Assembly (NCBI GenBank): GCA_963840535.1
Contig: CAWIZJ010000068.1
Span: forward strand, 1-64,000
Source: VAZQ01 sp963840535
GTDB lineage: Bacteria > Pseudomonadota > Alphaproteobacteria > Rhizobiales > Xanthobacteraceae
DNA: 64,000 nt
Direction of reading: 5' to 3'
Part shown: piece after piece, positions 28,441-37,541 of the stretch
Numbering within the stretch: the stretch's first letter is position 1
Layout of the letters: each line of letters starts with the position of its first letter
Notes under the pieces: generated by a model
Databases searched by the model: none
Told to the model about the DNA's origin: nothing
The model's input: the letters and a program-made list of their open reading frames with translations, nothing else
Translations under genes and position numbers: made by a program

Positions 28441-30594
28441 TCAGGCGGCGGCGAGGCGCCGATCGAGCCGGCGCTGCAGCCAGCCAATGACGGCGCCGCG
28501 TATCTTGTCCTTCAGCCTGTCCCAGTGTGTCGGATTGTCGATGATCGAGGCGCGATAGAACGACGGGCAGAGTACCGCCGCATGCGCAACCTCGCCACAC
28601 AATCCACAGCCGACGCAGGAATTGATCACCTTGGTCACCGGTTCGGTCCGCAACGGGTCGGGATTGGGCGCAAGCGTGAGCGAAGGGCAGCCCGACAACC
28701 GGATACAGGAATGATCCCCGGTGCAGGTGTCGGGATCGACCCCGAAGCGCTCGCGCACCACGCGTTCGCCGCCCTCGAGGCGCTTGCGCAACAGCGGGCG
28801 TTCGCGCCGCTGCTTGGTCAGCATGCATTCCGACTGCGCGATGATTACTTTGGGCCCCTTTACCGCAGTAGTGAGTGCATCCTTGAGCGTGTCGCGCATC
28901 CGGACGACGTCATAGGTGCGCGTCAGCGTCCGTACCCAGTCGACGCCAACGCCCCGCACGGCCCTCTCGATCGGATGCCTGGTTGCGCGCATTCTGTTGT
29001 CGGTTGCCGAGGAAAGCAGGTCCTGCCCGCCGGTTGCGGCTGAATACCCGTTGTCGACAACGATCATCACGTTGTCGCTCTTGTTGAACACGGCATTGCC
29101 GACGCTGGAGCTAAGGCCATTGTGCCAGAAGCCTCCGTCACCGACCAGCGCGATGGCTCGCTTGCCGCCCGCGGCGTTGAGCGCTGCTGCGCCTGCACCG
29201 CCGAGGCCGTAGCCCATGGTGGAGTTGCCGATGTCGAACGGCGGCAGGATGGAGAACAGGTGACAGCCGATGTCGCAGCTCACATGATGCGAGCCGAGCT
29301 CGCGCTCGACGAGTTTCATGGCGGCGAAGATCGGGCGCTCGGGACAGCCGGTGCAGAACGACGGCGGGCGGCCGTGAACCTTGCCGGCGAGCGCTTCTCG
29401 CGCTCGGGCGAGGCGGTCGGCGAGCGCCGGCGCCGCGGACCGTGAACTTTCATCGGCCAGCAGATCAGGTCGATAGGTGGCGAGAAATCTCCGCACGCCC
29501 TCCTTCACCACCGCGCCGGTATACTCGCCCGCCATCGGCAGCATGCCTTTGCCTTCGATACGGGTGTCGACATCCGCGCGCCGCAGGATCGTGTTCGCGG
29601 CCTGCTCGATGAATTCAGGCTGGCCCTCCTCTATGATCAGCACTGCCTTCTTGCCTGCGCAAAAACGCACGAACTCGGCGTCGATCAGGGGATAGGTGAC
29701 GTTGAGCACGTAAAGCGGGATGCGGCTTTCCCCGAACACGTCGGCGAGCCCGCAGAGCTCAAGCGCGCGCAGCGTGGTGTTATACATGCCGCCCTGCATG
29801 ATGAGGCCCATATCGCGCACGTCACCGTCGAAGAGCTCGTTGAGCTTGTGCTCTTGGATGAAGCGCACCGCGGCTGGCCAGCGTTTCTCTACCTTCTCTT
29901 TCTCGTGCAGATAGCTTGCCGGCGGCAGCACGATGCGGTTGGCGTCACGCACTGGGTGCTCGAGGGCGTCCTTGAGCGTGAAGGACGGGCGGACATTGTC
30001 GCGCGCGATGAAGCTGCCGTGAACGTGGCAGGCGCGAATGCGCAGCTCCAGCATGACCGGGGTATTCGATGCCTCGGACAGCTCGAAGCCCTTTTCCACC
30101 GCCCGCACGATCGAGGGTAGATTCGGCCGAGGGTCGATGAGCCAGATCTGCGATTTCATAGCAAAGGCGTGGCTGCGCTCCTGCATGATGGAGGAGCCTT
30201 CGCCGTAATCCTCGCCCACGATGATCAGCGCCCCGCCGGTCACGCCGCTGGAGGCCAGATTGGCGAGCGCGTCGGAGGCGACATTGGTGCCGACCGTCGA
30301 TTTGAAGGTCGCCGCGCCACGCAGCGGATAGTTGATAGAGGCAGCGAGCGTGGCGGCCGCTGCGGCTTCGTTGGCGCTGGCCTCGAAACGGATGCCGAGG
30401 TCCTGCAGGATGTCGTCGGCGTCAGCCAGTACGTCGACAAGATGCGAGATCGGCGCTCCCTGATAGCCGGAGACGTAGGATACACCCGACTGCAGCAGTG
30501 CCTTGGTCACGGCCAGGATGCCCTCGCCGCGGAACTCCTGTCCTTCCGCGAGCCTGAGCTTTCCGACTTCCGCCTTGAATGATCTTTCCGCCAT
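28441..30594 (-). CDS. iorA: Indolepyruvate:ferredoxin oxidoreductase alpha subunit
   Basis: A thiamine-diphosphate enzyme of about 717 residues, intact. An N-terminal pyrimidine-binding domain (GYQGAPISHLVDVLADADD, SINYPLRGAATFKSTVGTN) is followed by the TPP-binding domain with SFCTGCPERPIFAAMK and ALVGDGGFWHNGLSSSVGN. Two 4Fe-4S clusters are suggested by DPDTCTGDHSCIRLSGCPS and VINSCVGCGLCGEVAH. I chose the ATG at 30594 (MAERSFKAEVGKL) over an upstream one. It heads an iorA-iorB operon divergent from a TRAP binding-protein gene. In this context it may serve aromatic amino-acid catabolism. Confidence 0.94.
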   Translation of the reverse strand: MAERSFKAEVGKLRLAEGQEFRGEGILAVTKALLQSGVSYVSGYQGAPISHLVDVLADADDILQDLGIRFEASANEAAAAATLAASINYPLRGAATFKSTVGTNVASDALANLASSGVTGGALIIVGEDYGEGSSIMQERSHAFAMKSQIWLIDPRPNLPSIVRAVEKGFELSEASNTPVMLELRIRACHVHGSFIARDNVRPSFTLKDALEHPVRDANRIVLPPASYLHEKEKVEKRWPAAVRFIQEHKLNELFDGDVRDMGLIMQGGMYNTTLRALELCGLADVFGESRIPLYVLNVTYPLIDAEFVRFCAGKKAVLIIEEGQPEFIEQAANTILRRADVDTRIEGKGMLPMAGEYTGAVVKEGVRRFLATYRPDLLADESSRSAAPALADRLARAREALAGKVHGRPPSFCTGCPERPIFAAMKLVERELGSHHVSCDIGCHLFSILPPFDIGNSTMGYGLGGAGAAALNAAGGKRAIALVGDGGFWHNGLSSSVGNAVFNKSDNVMIVVDNGYSAATGGQDLLSSATDNRMRATRHPIERAVRGVGVDWVRTLTRTYDVVRMRDTLKDALTTAVKGPKVIIAQSECMLTKQRRERPLLRKRLEGGERVVRERFGVDPDTCTGDHSCIRLSGCPSLTLAPNPDPLRTEPVTKVINSCVGCGLCGEVAHAAVLCPSFYRASIIDNPTHWDRLKDKIRGAVIGWLQRRLDRRLAAA

Positions 30595-30635
30595 CGAGCA
30601 ACCCTCTATCCCGCACCGGCGCATTGACCGCAATT

Positions 30636-30646
30636 GACTTAAAGTC
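30636..30646. promoter_or_regulatory. Candidate operator palindrome in the iorA/TRAP divergent region
   Basis: GACTTAAAGTC is a palindrome with a five-base arm on each side of a central A, in the 120-base intergenic space. Its reverse strand shares ACTTTAAG with the stronger MarR-type sites at 37404-37463. It may be a related, weaker site; this is speculative. Confidence 0.25.
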
Positions 30647-30716
30647 GTGTCGCCGCGACTATATTCAAAACGATCTATTCCCGACAGGCTCGCCGCACAC
30701 CCCGGAGGGGAAAATC

Positions 30717-31673
30717 ATGCGTTCCACGTTCATCGCCGGCTTTGCTACCATCCTGGCGGTATCCGCTACGTCGGCTCAGGAAGTCACCCTGCGCGCCGTC
30801 TCGTCGTTCGCCGAAGGCACGGAATTCTCGAAGAATTTCGAGCGCTTCGTCGAGAAGGTGAACAACGACGGCAAGGGCGTCATCAAGATCAACTACATCG
30901 GAGGGCCGCGGGCGGTGCCGCCGTTCGAGGTCGGCAATGCCGTGCGCACCCGTGTCGTCGATATCGCCAACGTGACCGGCGCATTCTATACCAATCTGAT
31001 GCCCGAGGCCGACGGATTCAAGCTCAACGGCAAGCCGATGAGCGAGCAGCGCACCAACGGCACCTGGGAGTTCATCAACCAGCTGCACAGCCAGAAGCTA
31101 AATTCCCATTACCTCGCACGACAGTTCCACAACGTCCCGTTCCACATCTATCTCAACAAGAAGATCGACAAGATCGATTTCTCGGGCCTCAAGATCCGCG
31201 TCACGCCGGTATACCGGGACGTCGTCGAGGCGATGGGCGGTACGCCGATCACCACCGCACCGGGCGAGGTCTACACTGCCCTCGAGCGCGGCGTGGTCGA
31301 CGGCTACGGCTGGCCGGTGACCGGCATCTTCGATCTCGGCTGGGACAAGGTGACCAAGTTCCGCATGGAGCCACCGTTCTACAGCGTCGAGGTCAATGTC
31401 CTGGTCAATCTCGATGCCTGGAAGGGACTGGGCGACGCGCAGCGCAAGGTGCTCAACGATGCCGCATTGTGGCTCGAAGGGCTCGACAGCGAGAAGGTTG
31501 CGGTCATCAAGGCCGAGCGCGAGCGCCAAGCTGCTGCCGGCATCCAAGCGCTGGACTTCGGTGCTGAGGCGTCGAAGGCGTTCCTCGATCGCGCCTACGA
31601 GGTTGCCTGGCAATCCGTAATCAAGCGCGCGCCGGAGACCGGCCCCAAGCTGCGGCAACTAGCGGGAAATTGA
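30717..31673 (+). CDS. TRAP transporter substrate-binding protein (DctP family)
   Basis: A 318-residue periplasmic protein of tripartite ATP-independent transporters. A short signal peptide (STFIAGFATILAVSATSAQ) is followed by VTLRAVSSFAEGTEFSKNF. The ligand-binding helix region has VDIANVTGAFYTNLMPEADG, the family core KIRVTPVYRDVVEAMGGTPI and ALERGVVDGYGWPVTG. The ATG at 30717 has GGAGGGG upstream. No DctQ or DctM membrane gene is adjacent, so it is an orphan in the window. By context the ligand may be an organic or aromatic acid. Confidence 0.92.
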   Translation: MRSTFIAGFATILAVSATSAQEVTLRAVSSFAEGTEFSKNFERFVEKVNNDGKGVIKINYIGGPRAVPPFEVGNAVRTRVVDIANVTGAFYTNLMPEADGFKLNGKPMSEQRTNGTWEFINQLHSQKLNSHYLARQFHNVPFHIYLNKKIDKIDFSGLKIRVTPVYRDVVEAMGGTPITTAPGEVYTALERGVVDGYGWPVTGIFDLGWDKVTKFRMEPPFYSVEVNVLVNLDAWKGLGDAQRKVLNDAALWLEGLDSEKVAVIKAERERQAAAGIQALDFGAEASKAFLDRAYEVAWQSVIKRAPETGPKLRQLAGN

Positions 31674-31794
31674 GGTCGCGGAGGCGCAGAGCGGCTCGAT
31701 GAGGTTATAGGGGGCGAGTCACCGCAAGCCGGCTCTCCGCGATTTGGGGCGTGGAGCAATGCCGAACTGGGCAAATCCTGGCTCCGACGCCGTG

Positions 31795-31816
31795 GCGCCC
31801 TGCGAGACGAGGGCGC
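31795..31816. terminator. Hairpin between convergent TRAP and RidA genes
   Basis: GCGCCCT and AGGGCGC form a perfect seven-base stem with an eight-base loop in the 187-base space between two converging stops. There is no T-tract on either strand, so this is only a candidate. Confidence 0.4.
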
Positions 31817-31860
31817 GGTAGGATTGCCCTTCATCATGGCGCGATTTCGCTACCGCTGCC

Positions 31861-32271
31861 TCAGGTCGGCAGCACCGCGGTTGCCTCGATTTCAACGCGC
31901 GCGTTGGGTTCGACCAGCCGGGTGACCTCGACCACTGCCATGGCTGGAAAATGGCGGCCCATCACCTCGCGATAGGCGGCACCGAGTGCGGGCAGGTCGG
32001 CGAGATACTCGTTCATGTCGCGGATGTACCAGGTCAGCCGCACAATGTGGTGCGGCTTGGCGCCAGCCTCTTTCAGCACCGCGGCGATGTTCTCCAGCGC
32101 GAGTTTCATCTGCGCGATGAAGCCGTCGGCGAAGTGGCCCCGGCTGTCCTGCCCGACCATGCCACCGACAAACACCATCTCGCCGCGGGCCAGAATGCCG
32201 TTGGCGAAGCCCTTCGGTCGCGGCCAACCCGGGGGTTGCAGCATGGTGTTGGGAGCCGAGGTTTCGGACAC
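31861..32271 (-). CDS. RidA/YjgF family enamine/imine deaminase
   Basis: A 136-residue protein of the Rid superfamily, which hydrolyses reactive enamines and imines to ketones and ammonia. Conserved features are GFANGILARGEMVFVGGMVGQD, the segment LALENIAAVLKEAGAKPHHIVRLT split over two helices, and the key Arg in EPNARVEIEATAVL. It sits on the same strand, 54 bases after the aryl-CoA ligase gene. In an anthranilate-type pathway a RidA protein is well placed to deaminate the amino-dienyl or imino-CoA intermediate left after dearomatisation; that role is inferred. Confidence 0.9.
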   Translation of the reverse strand: MSETSAPNTMLQPPGWPRPKGFANGILARGEMVFVGGMVGQDSRGHFADGFIAQMKLALENIAAVLKEAGAKPHHIVRLTWYIRDMNEYLADLPALGAAYREVMGRHFPAMAVVEVTRLVEPNARVEIEATAVLPT

Positions 32272-32324
32272 GGCAATCTCCTCTCGATTCGTTATGCGCC
32301 TTGCCGGAAAACGTCACTATGTCA

Positions 32325-33972
32325 CTATGAGGCAAGCTTGCGGGACGTGGCGTCGGCCGCCATGCGCCGCAGCTCGAACCGCTGCAGCTTGCCGGTTTGC
32401 GTGCGCGGCAATTGCGCGACGTATTCGATGGCGCGGGGATATTTGTACGGCGCAATGTTGGCCTTGACGTAGTCCTGCAGGGTTTTGGTCGCCGCCGTGT
32501 CGCCGGTATATCCCGGCCGCAATACGACATAGGCCTTTACGATCTGCCCGCGTTCCTCGTCCGGCGCGCCCACCACGCCGCACTCAGCGACCGCGGGATG
32601 AGTGAGCAGTGCTGCCTCGACCTCCGGCCCGGCGATGTTGTAGCCGGCCGACACGATCATGTCGTCGGATCGTGCCTGGTACCAGAAATAGCCGTCCATA
32701 TCCATAAGGTAGGTGTCGCCCGTGATGTTCCAGCCGTTCTGCACATATTGGCGTTGGCGCTTGTCGGCGAGGTAGCGGCAGCCGGTCGGCCCGCGCACAG
32801 CGAGGCGGCCGAGCGTGTTGGGCGGCGCTTCCCGGCCGCTGGCATCGAGCACGCGTGCCTCGTAGCCGGGCACCGGCTTGCCGGTCGCTCCGGGGCGAAT
32901 TTCCTCTTCCGGCGAGCCGATGAAAATATGCAGCATCTCGGTGGCGCCAATGCCGTCGAGAATCTTCATGCCGGTTGCGGCGAGCCAGCCGTCGAACGTT
33001 GCCTTCGGCAAGGCTTCCCCGGCTGACACGCACTTGCGCAGCGTGGAGATGTCGTGCCCGGAGATATTGCCCAACATGGCGCGATAAGCCGTCGGCGCGG
33101 TGAAGCAAACGGTGGCGCGGTGCGTGCCCGATGGCGGCGAGCAGATCATCGGGCGCCGCCTTTTCCAGCAGGATGGTCGAGGCGCCGACGTGCAGCGGAA
33201 AGAGAACCAGCCCGCCGAGCCCGAACGTAAAGGCGAGCGGCGGCGATCCGATGAAGCGGTCGGAAGCTTGCGCGCGCAACACGTGGCGTCCATAGCTATC
33301 GCAGGTAGCCAGCAGGTCACGGTGAAAATGCATGGTGCCCTTGGGCTCGCCGGTGGTTCCCGATGTGAAGCCGATCAGGCACACGTCGTCGGCAGCGGTG
33401 TCGCACGCGGTGAAGGTGTCAAATCCGGGTTTGGTCATCAGCGCTTCGAGCGCGTCGGGCCTGCCGTTGCCCCAGTAGACGACGCGCGCGAGATCGCTGG
33501 TAGACGCACGAGCCTTCTCCATCTCGTCGGCGAACCGATGGTCGCAAAGGGCGAGCCGGATTTTCGCCTTCGCGATCGGATAGGCGATTTCCTTGGCGCG
33601 CAGCAGCGGCATGGTCGCCACCACCACGCCGCCGGCCTTGAGTATTGCGAGATAAGCCGCCACCATCATCGGGCTGTTGGGACCGCGCAGCAGCACGCGG
33701 TTGCCGGGCACCAAGGCGAGCTCGCGGGTGAGCACATTGGCGATGCGGTTCACGCGCTCCGCGAGCTGCGAATAGGTGAGCGTTTCCGCGGGCGATATCA
33801 GGCACGGCCGATTGCCCCCGCCGGATGCTACCCAGCGATCGAGCAATTCGCTCACGCAGTTCAGGCGCTCGGGATAGTTCAGCTCCGGCAGGCCGAACAG
33901 AAAGTGCGGCCACTGCGTGGGTGCAGGCAGATTGTCGCGCGCGAATGCGTCGAGATGCGCAGACGGAATCAT
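32325..33972 (-). CDS. Benzoate/2-aminobenzoate-CoA ligase family (frameshifted)
   Basis: An AMP-forming aryl-CoA synthetase of about 548 residues. The start MIPSAHLDAFARDNLPAP with TQWPHFLFG is characteristic of the benzoate/anthranilate ligase group. The AMP-binding motif is GFTSGTTGEPKG near 33365, then FGLGGLVLFPLHVGAS. After a shift near 33135 it continues as GIGATEMLHIFIGSP, the hinge DMIVSAGYNIAGPEVE and the catalytic Lys region LPRTQTGKLQRFEL. It would activate the aromatic acid with CoA before the downstream monooxygenase acts. It is grouped with RidA and the beta-oxidation-like genes. Confidence 0.88.
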
Positions 33973-34070
33973 GGCTGTCGCTCCTCGCGAGAATTCATCA
34001 TGGGATACATAGGATCGCTCCTATCCGTCACGCCTGACCTCGTGCCGGCCGGCCATGACGGATCGTACCA

Positions 34071-35261
34071 CTATTCCGCTGCGAACTTCGATTTCTGCGG
34101 ACGGTTCTTCAACAGCTCGCGCGCGATCACGATTTTCTGGATCTCGGTTGCGCCCTCGTAGATCCGCAACGCGCGGATCTCGCGATACAGTTCCTCGACC
34201 TTGACGCCTTTGGTGACGCCGGCGCCGCCATGCAGCTGCACCGCGCGGTCGATGACCCGCTGCGCCGCCTCGGTCGCGAACATCTTCGCGATCGCAGCTT
34301 CCCGGGTGACGCGTGTCGCACCCTGATCCTTGGTCCAGGCGGCGCGATAGACCAGGAGCGCCGCGGCATCGACCTCGCTGGCGCCGTCGGCAATCGCTGC
34401 CTGCGTCATCTGGAGCTCGCCGAGCGGCGCTCCGAACAGCTTGCGTGTCGTCGCTCGTTCGACGGTCTCGTGCAACGCGCGGCGTGCGAAGCCGAGCGCG
34501 GCGGCGCCCACGGTCGAGCGGAAAATGTCCAGGGTGGCCATTGCGACCTTGAAGCCTTCGCCTGCGGCTGCGAGCCGGTTCGAAAGGGACACGCGCACGT
34601 CGTCGAAACGCAAAGTGGCGAGCGGGTGCGGCGCGATCACCTCGATGCGCTCCACCACCCGCAGACCCGGCGTATCAGCGTCAACGACGAACGCCGAAAG
34701 CCCCCTGGCGCCGGCGTCTTCGCCGGTCCGCGCGAACACCACGTAGTGGTCGGCGATGCCCCCGTTCGAGATCCAGGTCTTGGTGCCGGCGATGCGGACG
34801 TGCGACCCGCCGTCCGGCAACGCGGTTGTCGTCAGCGCAGCCACGTCGGACCCGGCCTCGGGCTCCGACAGTGCGAAGGCGGCAATGGCGCGCCCCTCGC
34901 GCACTGGCGGCAGATAGTGTGCCTTGAGCTCCGCGGAGCCGAAGAGCGAGATCGAGCCGGTGCCTAGGCCCTGCATGGCGAAGGCGAAGTCGGCAAGACC
35001 ATCGCGGAACGCCAGGATCTCGCGAGCGAGGCAAAGCGTGCGCACGTCGAGCCTCGTGCGGAGGCCGCCGTGTTCGGCCGGCATCACCGCCTCGAGGAAG
35101 CGCGCCTGGGCCAGCGCCTTCACCCGTGCGCGGCAGGCCTCATCGATGTCGTCGTGAGGAAGCGACGGCAGTGTCGCATCGGCCCAGCGCGAAAGCTCCT
35201 GGGAGAAGCGGCGATGGCCGTCGTCGAAGAACGGCCAGCTCAGGGTTTCGTCGAGGATCAT
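34071..35261 (-). CDS. Acyl-CoA dehydrogenase family protein
   Basis: A 396-residue FAD flavoprotein, intact. The family signatures are AIAAFALSEPEAGSDVAALTT near residue 130 and the C-terminal QLHGGAGVTKGVKVEELYREIRALRIYEGATEIQK in adjacent segments, with catalytic Glu in EGATEIQ. It would oxidise an acyl-CoA or ring-derived cyclic CoA ester. The start at 35261 directly abuts the enoyl-CoA hydratase stop at 35262, so the genes are cotranscribed. In the proposed pathway it acts after dearomatisation, with the hydratase and the SDR. Confidence 0.93.
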   Translation of the reverse strand: MILDETLSWPFFDDGHRRFSQELSRWADATLPSLPHDDIDEACRARVKALAQARFLEAVMPAEHGGLRTRLDVRTLCLAREILAFRDGLADFAFAMQGLGTGSISLFGSAELKAHYLPPVREGRAIAAFALSEPEAGSDVAALTTTALPDGGSHVRIAGTKTWISNGGIADHYVVFARTGEDAGARGLSAFVVDADTPGLRVVERIEVIAPHPLATLRFDDVRVSLSNRLAAAGEGFKVAMATLDIFRSTVGAAALGFARRALHETVERATTRKLFGAPLGELQMTQAAIADGASEVDAAALLVYRAAWTKDQGATRVTREAAIAKMFATEAAQRVIDRAVQLHGGAGVTKGVKVEELYREIRALRIYEGATEIQKIVIARELLKNRPQKSKFAAE

Positions 35262-36095
35262 TCAGTTTCCCTCGAATGCCGGCCTCCGTTTGGCGGCGAA
35301 TGCATGGAACGCGCGAGTGAAGTCCTCCGTCTTCATGCACAACGCCTGCGCCACCGCCTCGGCTTCGATCGCGCTGTCGACCGACATCGCCCATTCCATC
35401 TCCAGCATGCGCTTGGTCATGGCGTTGGCGAAGGTCGGCCCGGCGGCGAGATCGGCCGCCAGTTGCCGCGCCTCCGCCAGCACCGCCTCTGGGGCGGCAA
35501 GCCGGTTGAAGAAGCCGCAGCGCTCGGCTTCCTCGCCGCCGAGCGCGCGACCGGTATAGAGCAGCTCGGCGGCGCGGCCCTGCCCGATGATGCGCGGCAG
35601 CATGGCGCAGGCGCCCATGTCGCAGCCGGCGAGCCCGACACGATTGAACAGGAACGCGACCTTGGCCGCCGAGGTTCCGATGCGGACATCGCAGGCCATC
35701 GCGATGATGGCGCCGGCGCCGGCGCAGACGCCGTCGATCGCGGCAATGATCGGCTGCGGGCAAGCGCGCATCGCCTTGACCACCTCGCCGGTCATGCGGG
35801 TGAAATCGAGCAGCTCCGCCGTCTTCATCTCGGTGAGCGGCTTGATGATCTCGAACACGTCGCCGCCGGAGCAGAAGTTGCCGCCGGCGCCGGTAACGAC
35901 GAATGCCTTGACCGCCTTCTCCTTTGCAGCGGCGCGAAAGAGGTCGACGATCTCGGCATAGCTGTCGAAGGTGAGGGGATTCTTCTTGTCCGGCCGATCG
36001 AGGGTAATGGTTGCGACCTTGCCGTCGACCGCAAGCCGCACGTGCCGCGCCCGGTAGTCGGCAAGCGGCAGCGTAACCGGATTGGCGGCGCTCAT
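35262..36095 (-). CDS. Enoyl-CoA hydratase/isomerase family protein
   Basis: A 277-residue crotonase-fold enzyme. The oxyanion-hole segments are GAGGNFCSGGDVFEI and ACPQPIIAAIDGVCAGAGAI, followed by FLFNRVGLAGCDMGACAMLP. The start ATG at 36095 overlaps the MarR stop as ATGA, which sets the start and shows translational coupling; a longer in-frame extension upstream overlaps marR and is spurious. Crotonase-fold enzymes in aromatic clusters either hydrate enoyl-CoA or hydrolytically open rings, so the exact step is open. Confidence 0.92.
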   Translation of the reverse strand: MSAANPVTLPLADYRARHVRLAVDGKVATITLDRPDKKNPLTFDSYAEIVDLFRAAAKEKAVKAFVVTGAGGNFCSGGDVFEIIKPLTEMKTAELLDFTRMTGEVVKAMRACPQPIIAAIDGVCAGAGAIIAMACDVRIGTSAAKVAFLFNRVGLAGCDMGACAMLPRIIGQGRAAELLYTGRALGGEEAERCGFFNRLAAPEAVLAEARQLAADLAAGPTFANAMTKRMLEMEWAMSVDSAIEAEAVAQALCMKTEDFTRAFHAFAAKRRPAFEGN

Positions 36096-36607
36096 CGCAA
36101 GCTCCCGTTGCCGATCGCCTTGCTCGCCGATGCTTTGGTTTTGGCCAGGAGCCGCATCAACGTACCCATCTCCTCGCTTGTGACGTCCGCGAACATGTCT
36201 GCGATCCAATCGCCGTTGGCGCGCGCCATGGCGCGGAAAAATCTCCGTCCCGCGGCGGTAAGACTGACGATCTGGGCGCGGCGGTCCTTCGGGGACGGCC
36301 GCCGATTGATCAGTCCCTGCTCGAGAAGCCGGTCGACGAGGCCGGTGACGTTGCCGTTGGTCACCATCATGCGCTGCGAAAGCTCGCCCAGCGTCATACC
36401 TTTGGGCGCCCGGTCGAGCTGTGCCAGAAGGTCGAAGCGCGGCAGCGTCACATCGAATGTGTCGCGCAGGCGTCGGCGCACCTCGCCTTCGATCAACTCC
36501 TTGCAGGTGAACAGGCGCAGCCACAACCGCAGCTCGTCTTTGTGGTCGTGCGGCCGCTCGGCGACCTTGGTCTCCGCATCGAGGGGGATGCTGCGCCCTT
36601 CCGTCAT
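36092..36607 (-). CDS. MarR family transcriptional regulator
   Basis: A 171-residue regulator with the MarR winged helix: LPRFDLLAQLDRAPKGMTLGE, the recognition helix segment MMVTNGNVTGLVDRLLEQGLI, and the wing with the DRR-type motif SPKDRRAQIVSLTAAGRR. It overlaps the SDR stop upstream and the hydratase start downstream by four bases each, so it is expressed from the SDR promoter. Two matching palindromes lie in the divergent region at 37404-37463, the probable autoregulatory operators. Such regulators in aryl-CoA clusters typically respond to the CoA thioester. Confidence 0.93.
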   Translation of the reverse strand: MTEGRSIPLDAETKVAERPHDHKDELRLWLRLFTCKELIEGEVRRRLRDTFDVTLPRFDLLAQLDRAPKGMTLGELSQRMMVTNGNVTGLVDRLLEQGLINRRPSPKDRRAQIVSLTAAGRRFFRAMARANGDWIADMFADVTSEEMGTLMRLLAKTKASASKAIGNGSLR

Positions 36608-37362
36608 AGCTCCCCTCCTGCGACGGTGAGGGTCGTGCCGGTAACCGCCGCCGCTTGCGGCGAGCACAGATAAAGCACGGCGGCAGCGACCTCTTCCGGC
36701 CGGATCAACCGTCCGATCGGGGCGTCCTTCTCGTATTCGGCGAGCACCTCCATCTGCGCGCGACCGGTCTTGGCCGAGACGCGATCGATGCTGTCGCGAA
36801 CGAGTGCGGTGTCGGTATAGCCCGGGCAGACCGCGTTCACGGTGACGCCGCGCGTCGCGGTCTCGGTCGCGAGCGCGCGCGTCAGGCCGACCAGTGCATG
36901 CTTCGCGGCGCAATAGGCCGTGACATAGGCATAGCCTTTGAGGCCGGCGGTCGAGGCGACATTCACGATGCGGCCGAAGCCGCGCGCGATCATGCCGGGC
37001 AGCACCGCCTGGCTCGCATGGACGGCGCCCATGAGGTGCACGTCCAACATGGTGCGAAAGACCGACGGGTCGCCCTTGGTGAAGGGCCCGGACTCGACCG
37101 AGCCGGCATTGTTGATCAGGATCGCAATGGGTCCGCGCGCCGCCTCCGCCGCCGCCACCTGCCGTCCGACCTCGGCGGCATCGGTGACATCCGCGATGCC
37201 ACATCCCGCGGCCTCGCCGGCAGCGACCACCTCGCGCAGAAAGGACTCGGTGCGGCCGATCACGGTCACCTCGGCGCCCGCCGCAGCGAGTGCGGCAGCG
37301 ACCGCGCGGCCGATCCCGCGTCCTCCGCCGGTGACGAACGCATGCTTGCCCGCCAGCGCCAT
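36604..37362 (-). CDS. Short-chain dehydrogenase/reductase
   Basis: A 252-residue NAD(P)-dependent SDR. The cofactor motif is VTGGGRGIGRAV (residues about 9-20), then LINNAGSVESG, and the catalytic Ser-Tyr-Lys set in NVASTAGLKGYAYVTAYCAAKHA (Tyr followed by three residues to Lys). It ends TTLTVAGGEL. As the first gene of the minus-strand unit SDR-marR-hydratase-acyl-CoA dehydrogenase, it probably oxidises a 3-hydroxyacyl-CoA intermediate. Confidence 0.92.
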   Translation of the reverse strand: MALAGKHAFVTGGGRGIGRAVAAALAAAGAEVTVIGRTESFLREVVAAGEAAGCGIADVTDAAEVGRQVAAAEAARGPIAILINNAGSVESGPFTKGDPSVFRTMLDVHLMGAVHASQAVLPGMIARGFGRIVNVASTAGLKGYAYVTAYCAAKHALVGLTRALATETATRGVTVNAVCPGYTDTALVRDSIDRVSAKTGRAQMEVLAEYEKDAPIGRLIRPEEVAAAVLYLCSPQAAAVTGTTLTVAGGEL

Positions 37363-37403
37363 GGTCAGACCCGTGTTGGCCGGAATCGCCGGTCCGAGTA
37401 ATC

Positions 37404-37463
37404 ATTTTAAGTTTAAAATTTTGAGACCTCAAGCTTGTCGGGAGAATACTTTAAGCTTAAAAT
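37404..37463. promoter_or_regulatory. Twin palindromic operators in the divergent promoter
   Basis: ATTTTAAGTTTAAAAT (37404-37419) and ACTTTAAGCTTAAAAT (37448-37463) are near-identical AT-rich palindromes in a GC-rich region. Their centres are 44 bases apart, about four helical turns. They lie between the SDR (minus) and monooxygenase (plus) start codons and fit sites for the MarR regulator encoded two genes away. The size and symmetry are typical of MarR boxes; binding is inferred. Confidence 0.7.
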
Positions 37464-37541
37464 AATGAGCGTGGGGTGGCCGCCGCCGTTCGTCGTGACC
37501 GGGCCCGGCGACGGGTCCGGCCCGATCCCCTGGAGGAGCGC

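Noticed and set aside
30634..30665. Sigma-70 promoter TTGACT...TATATT before the TRAP binding-protein gene
   Set aside because: The spacing is 20 bases, longer than the usual 16-18; the -35-like part overlaps a palindrome, so I did not annotate it as a promoter.
35070..36629. 519-residue plus-strand open frame over the hydratase and MarR genes
   Set aside because: Antisense shadow of three overlapping, well-supported minus-strand genes joined by ATGA overlaps.
37476..37541. Upstream start for the bifunctional monooxygenase at 37476
   Set aside because: It would add Arg/Pro-rich residues before the FAD motif and ignore the GGAGG site placed for the ATG at 37542.
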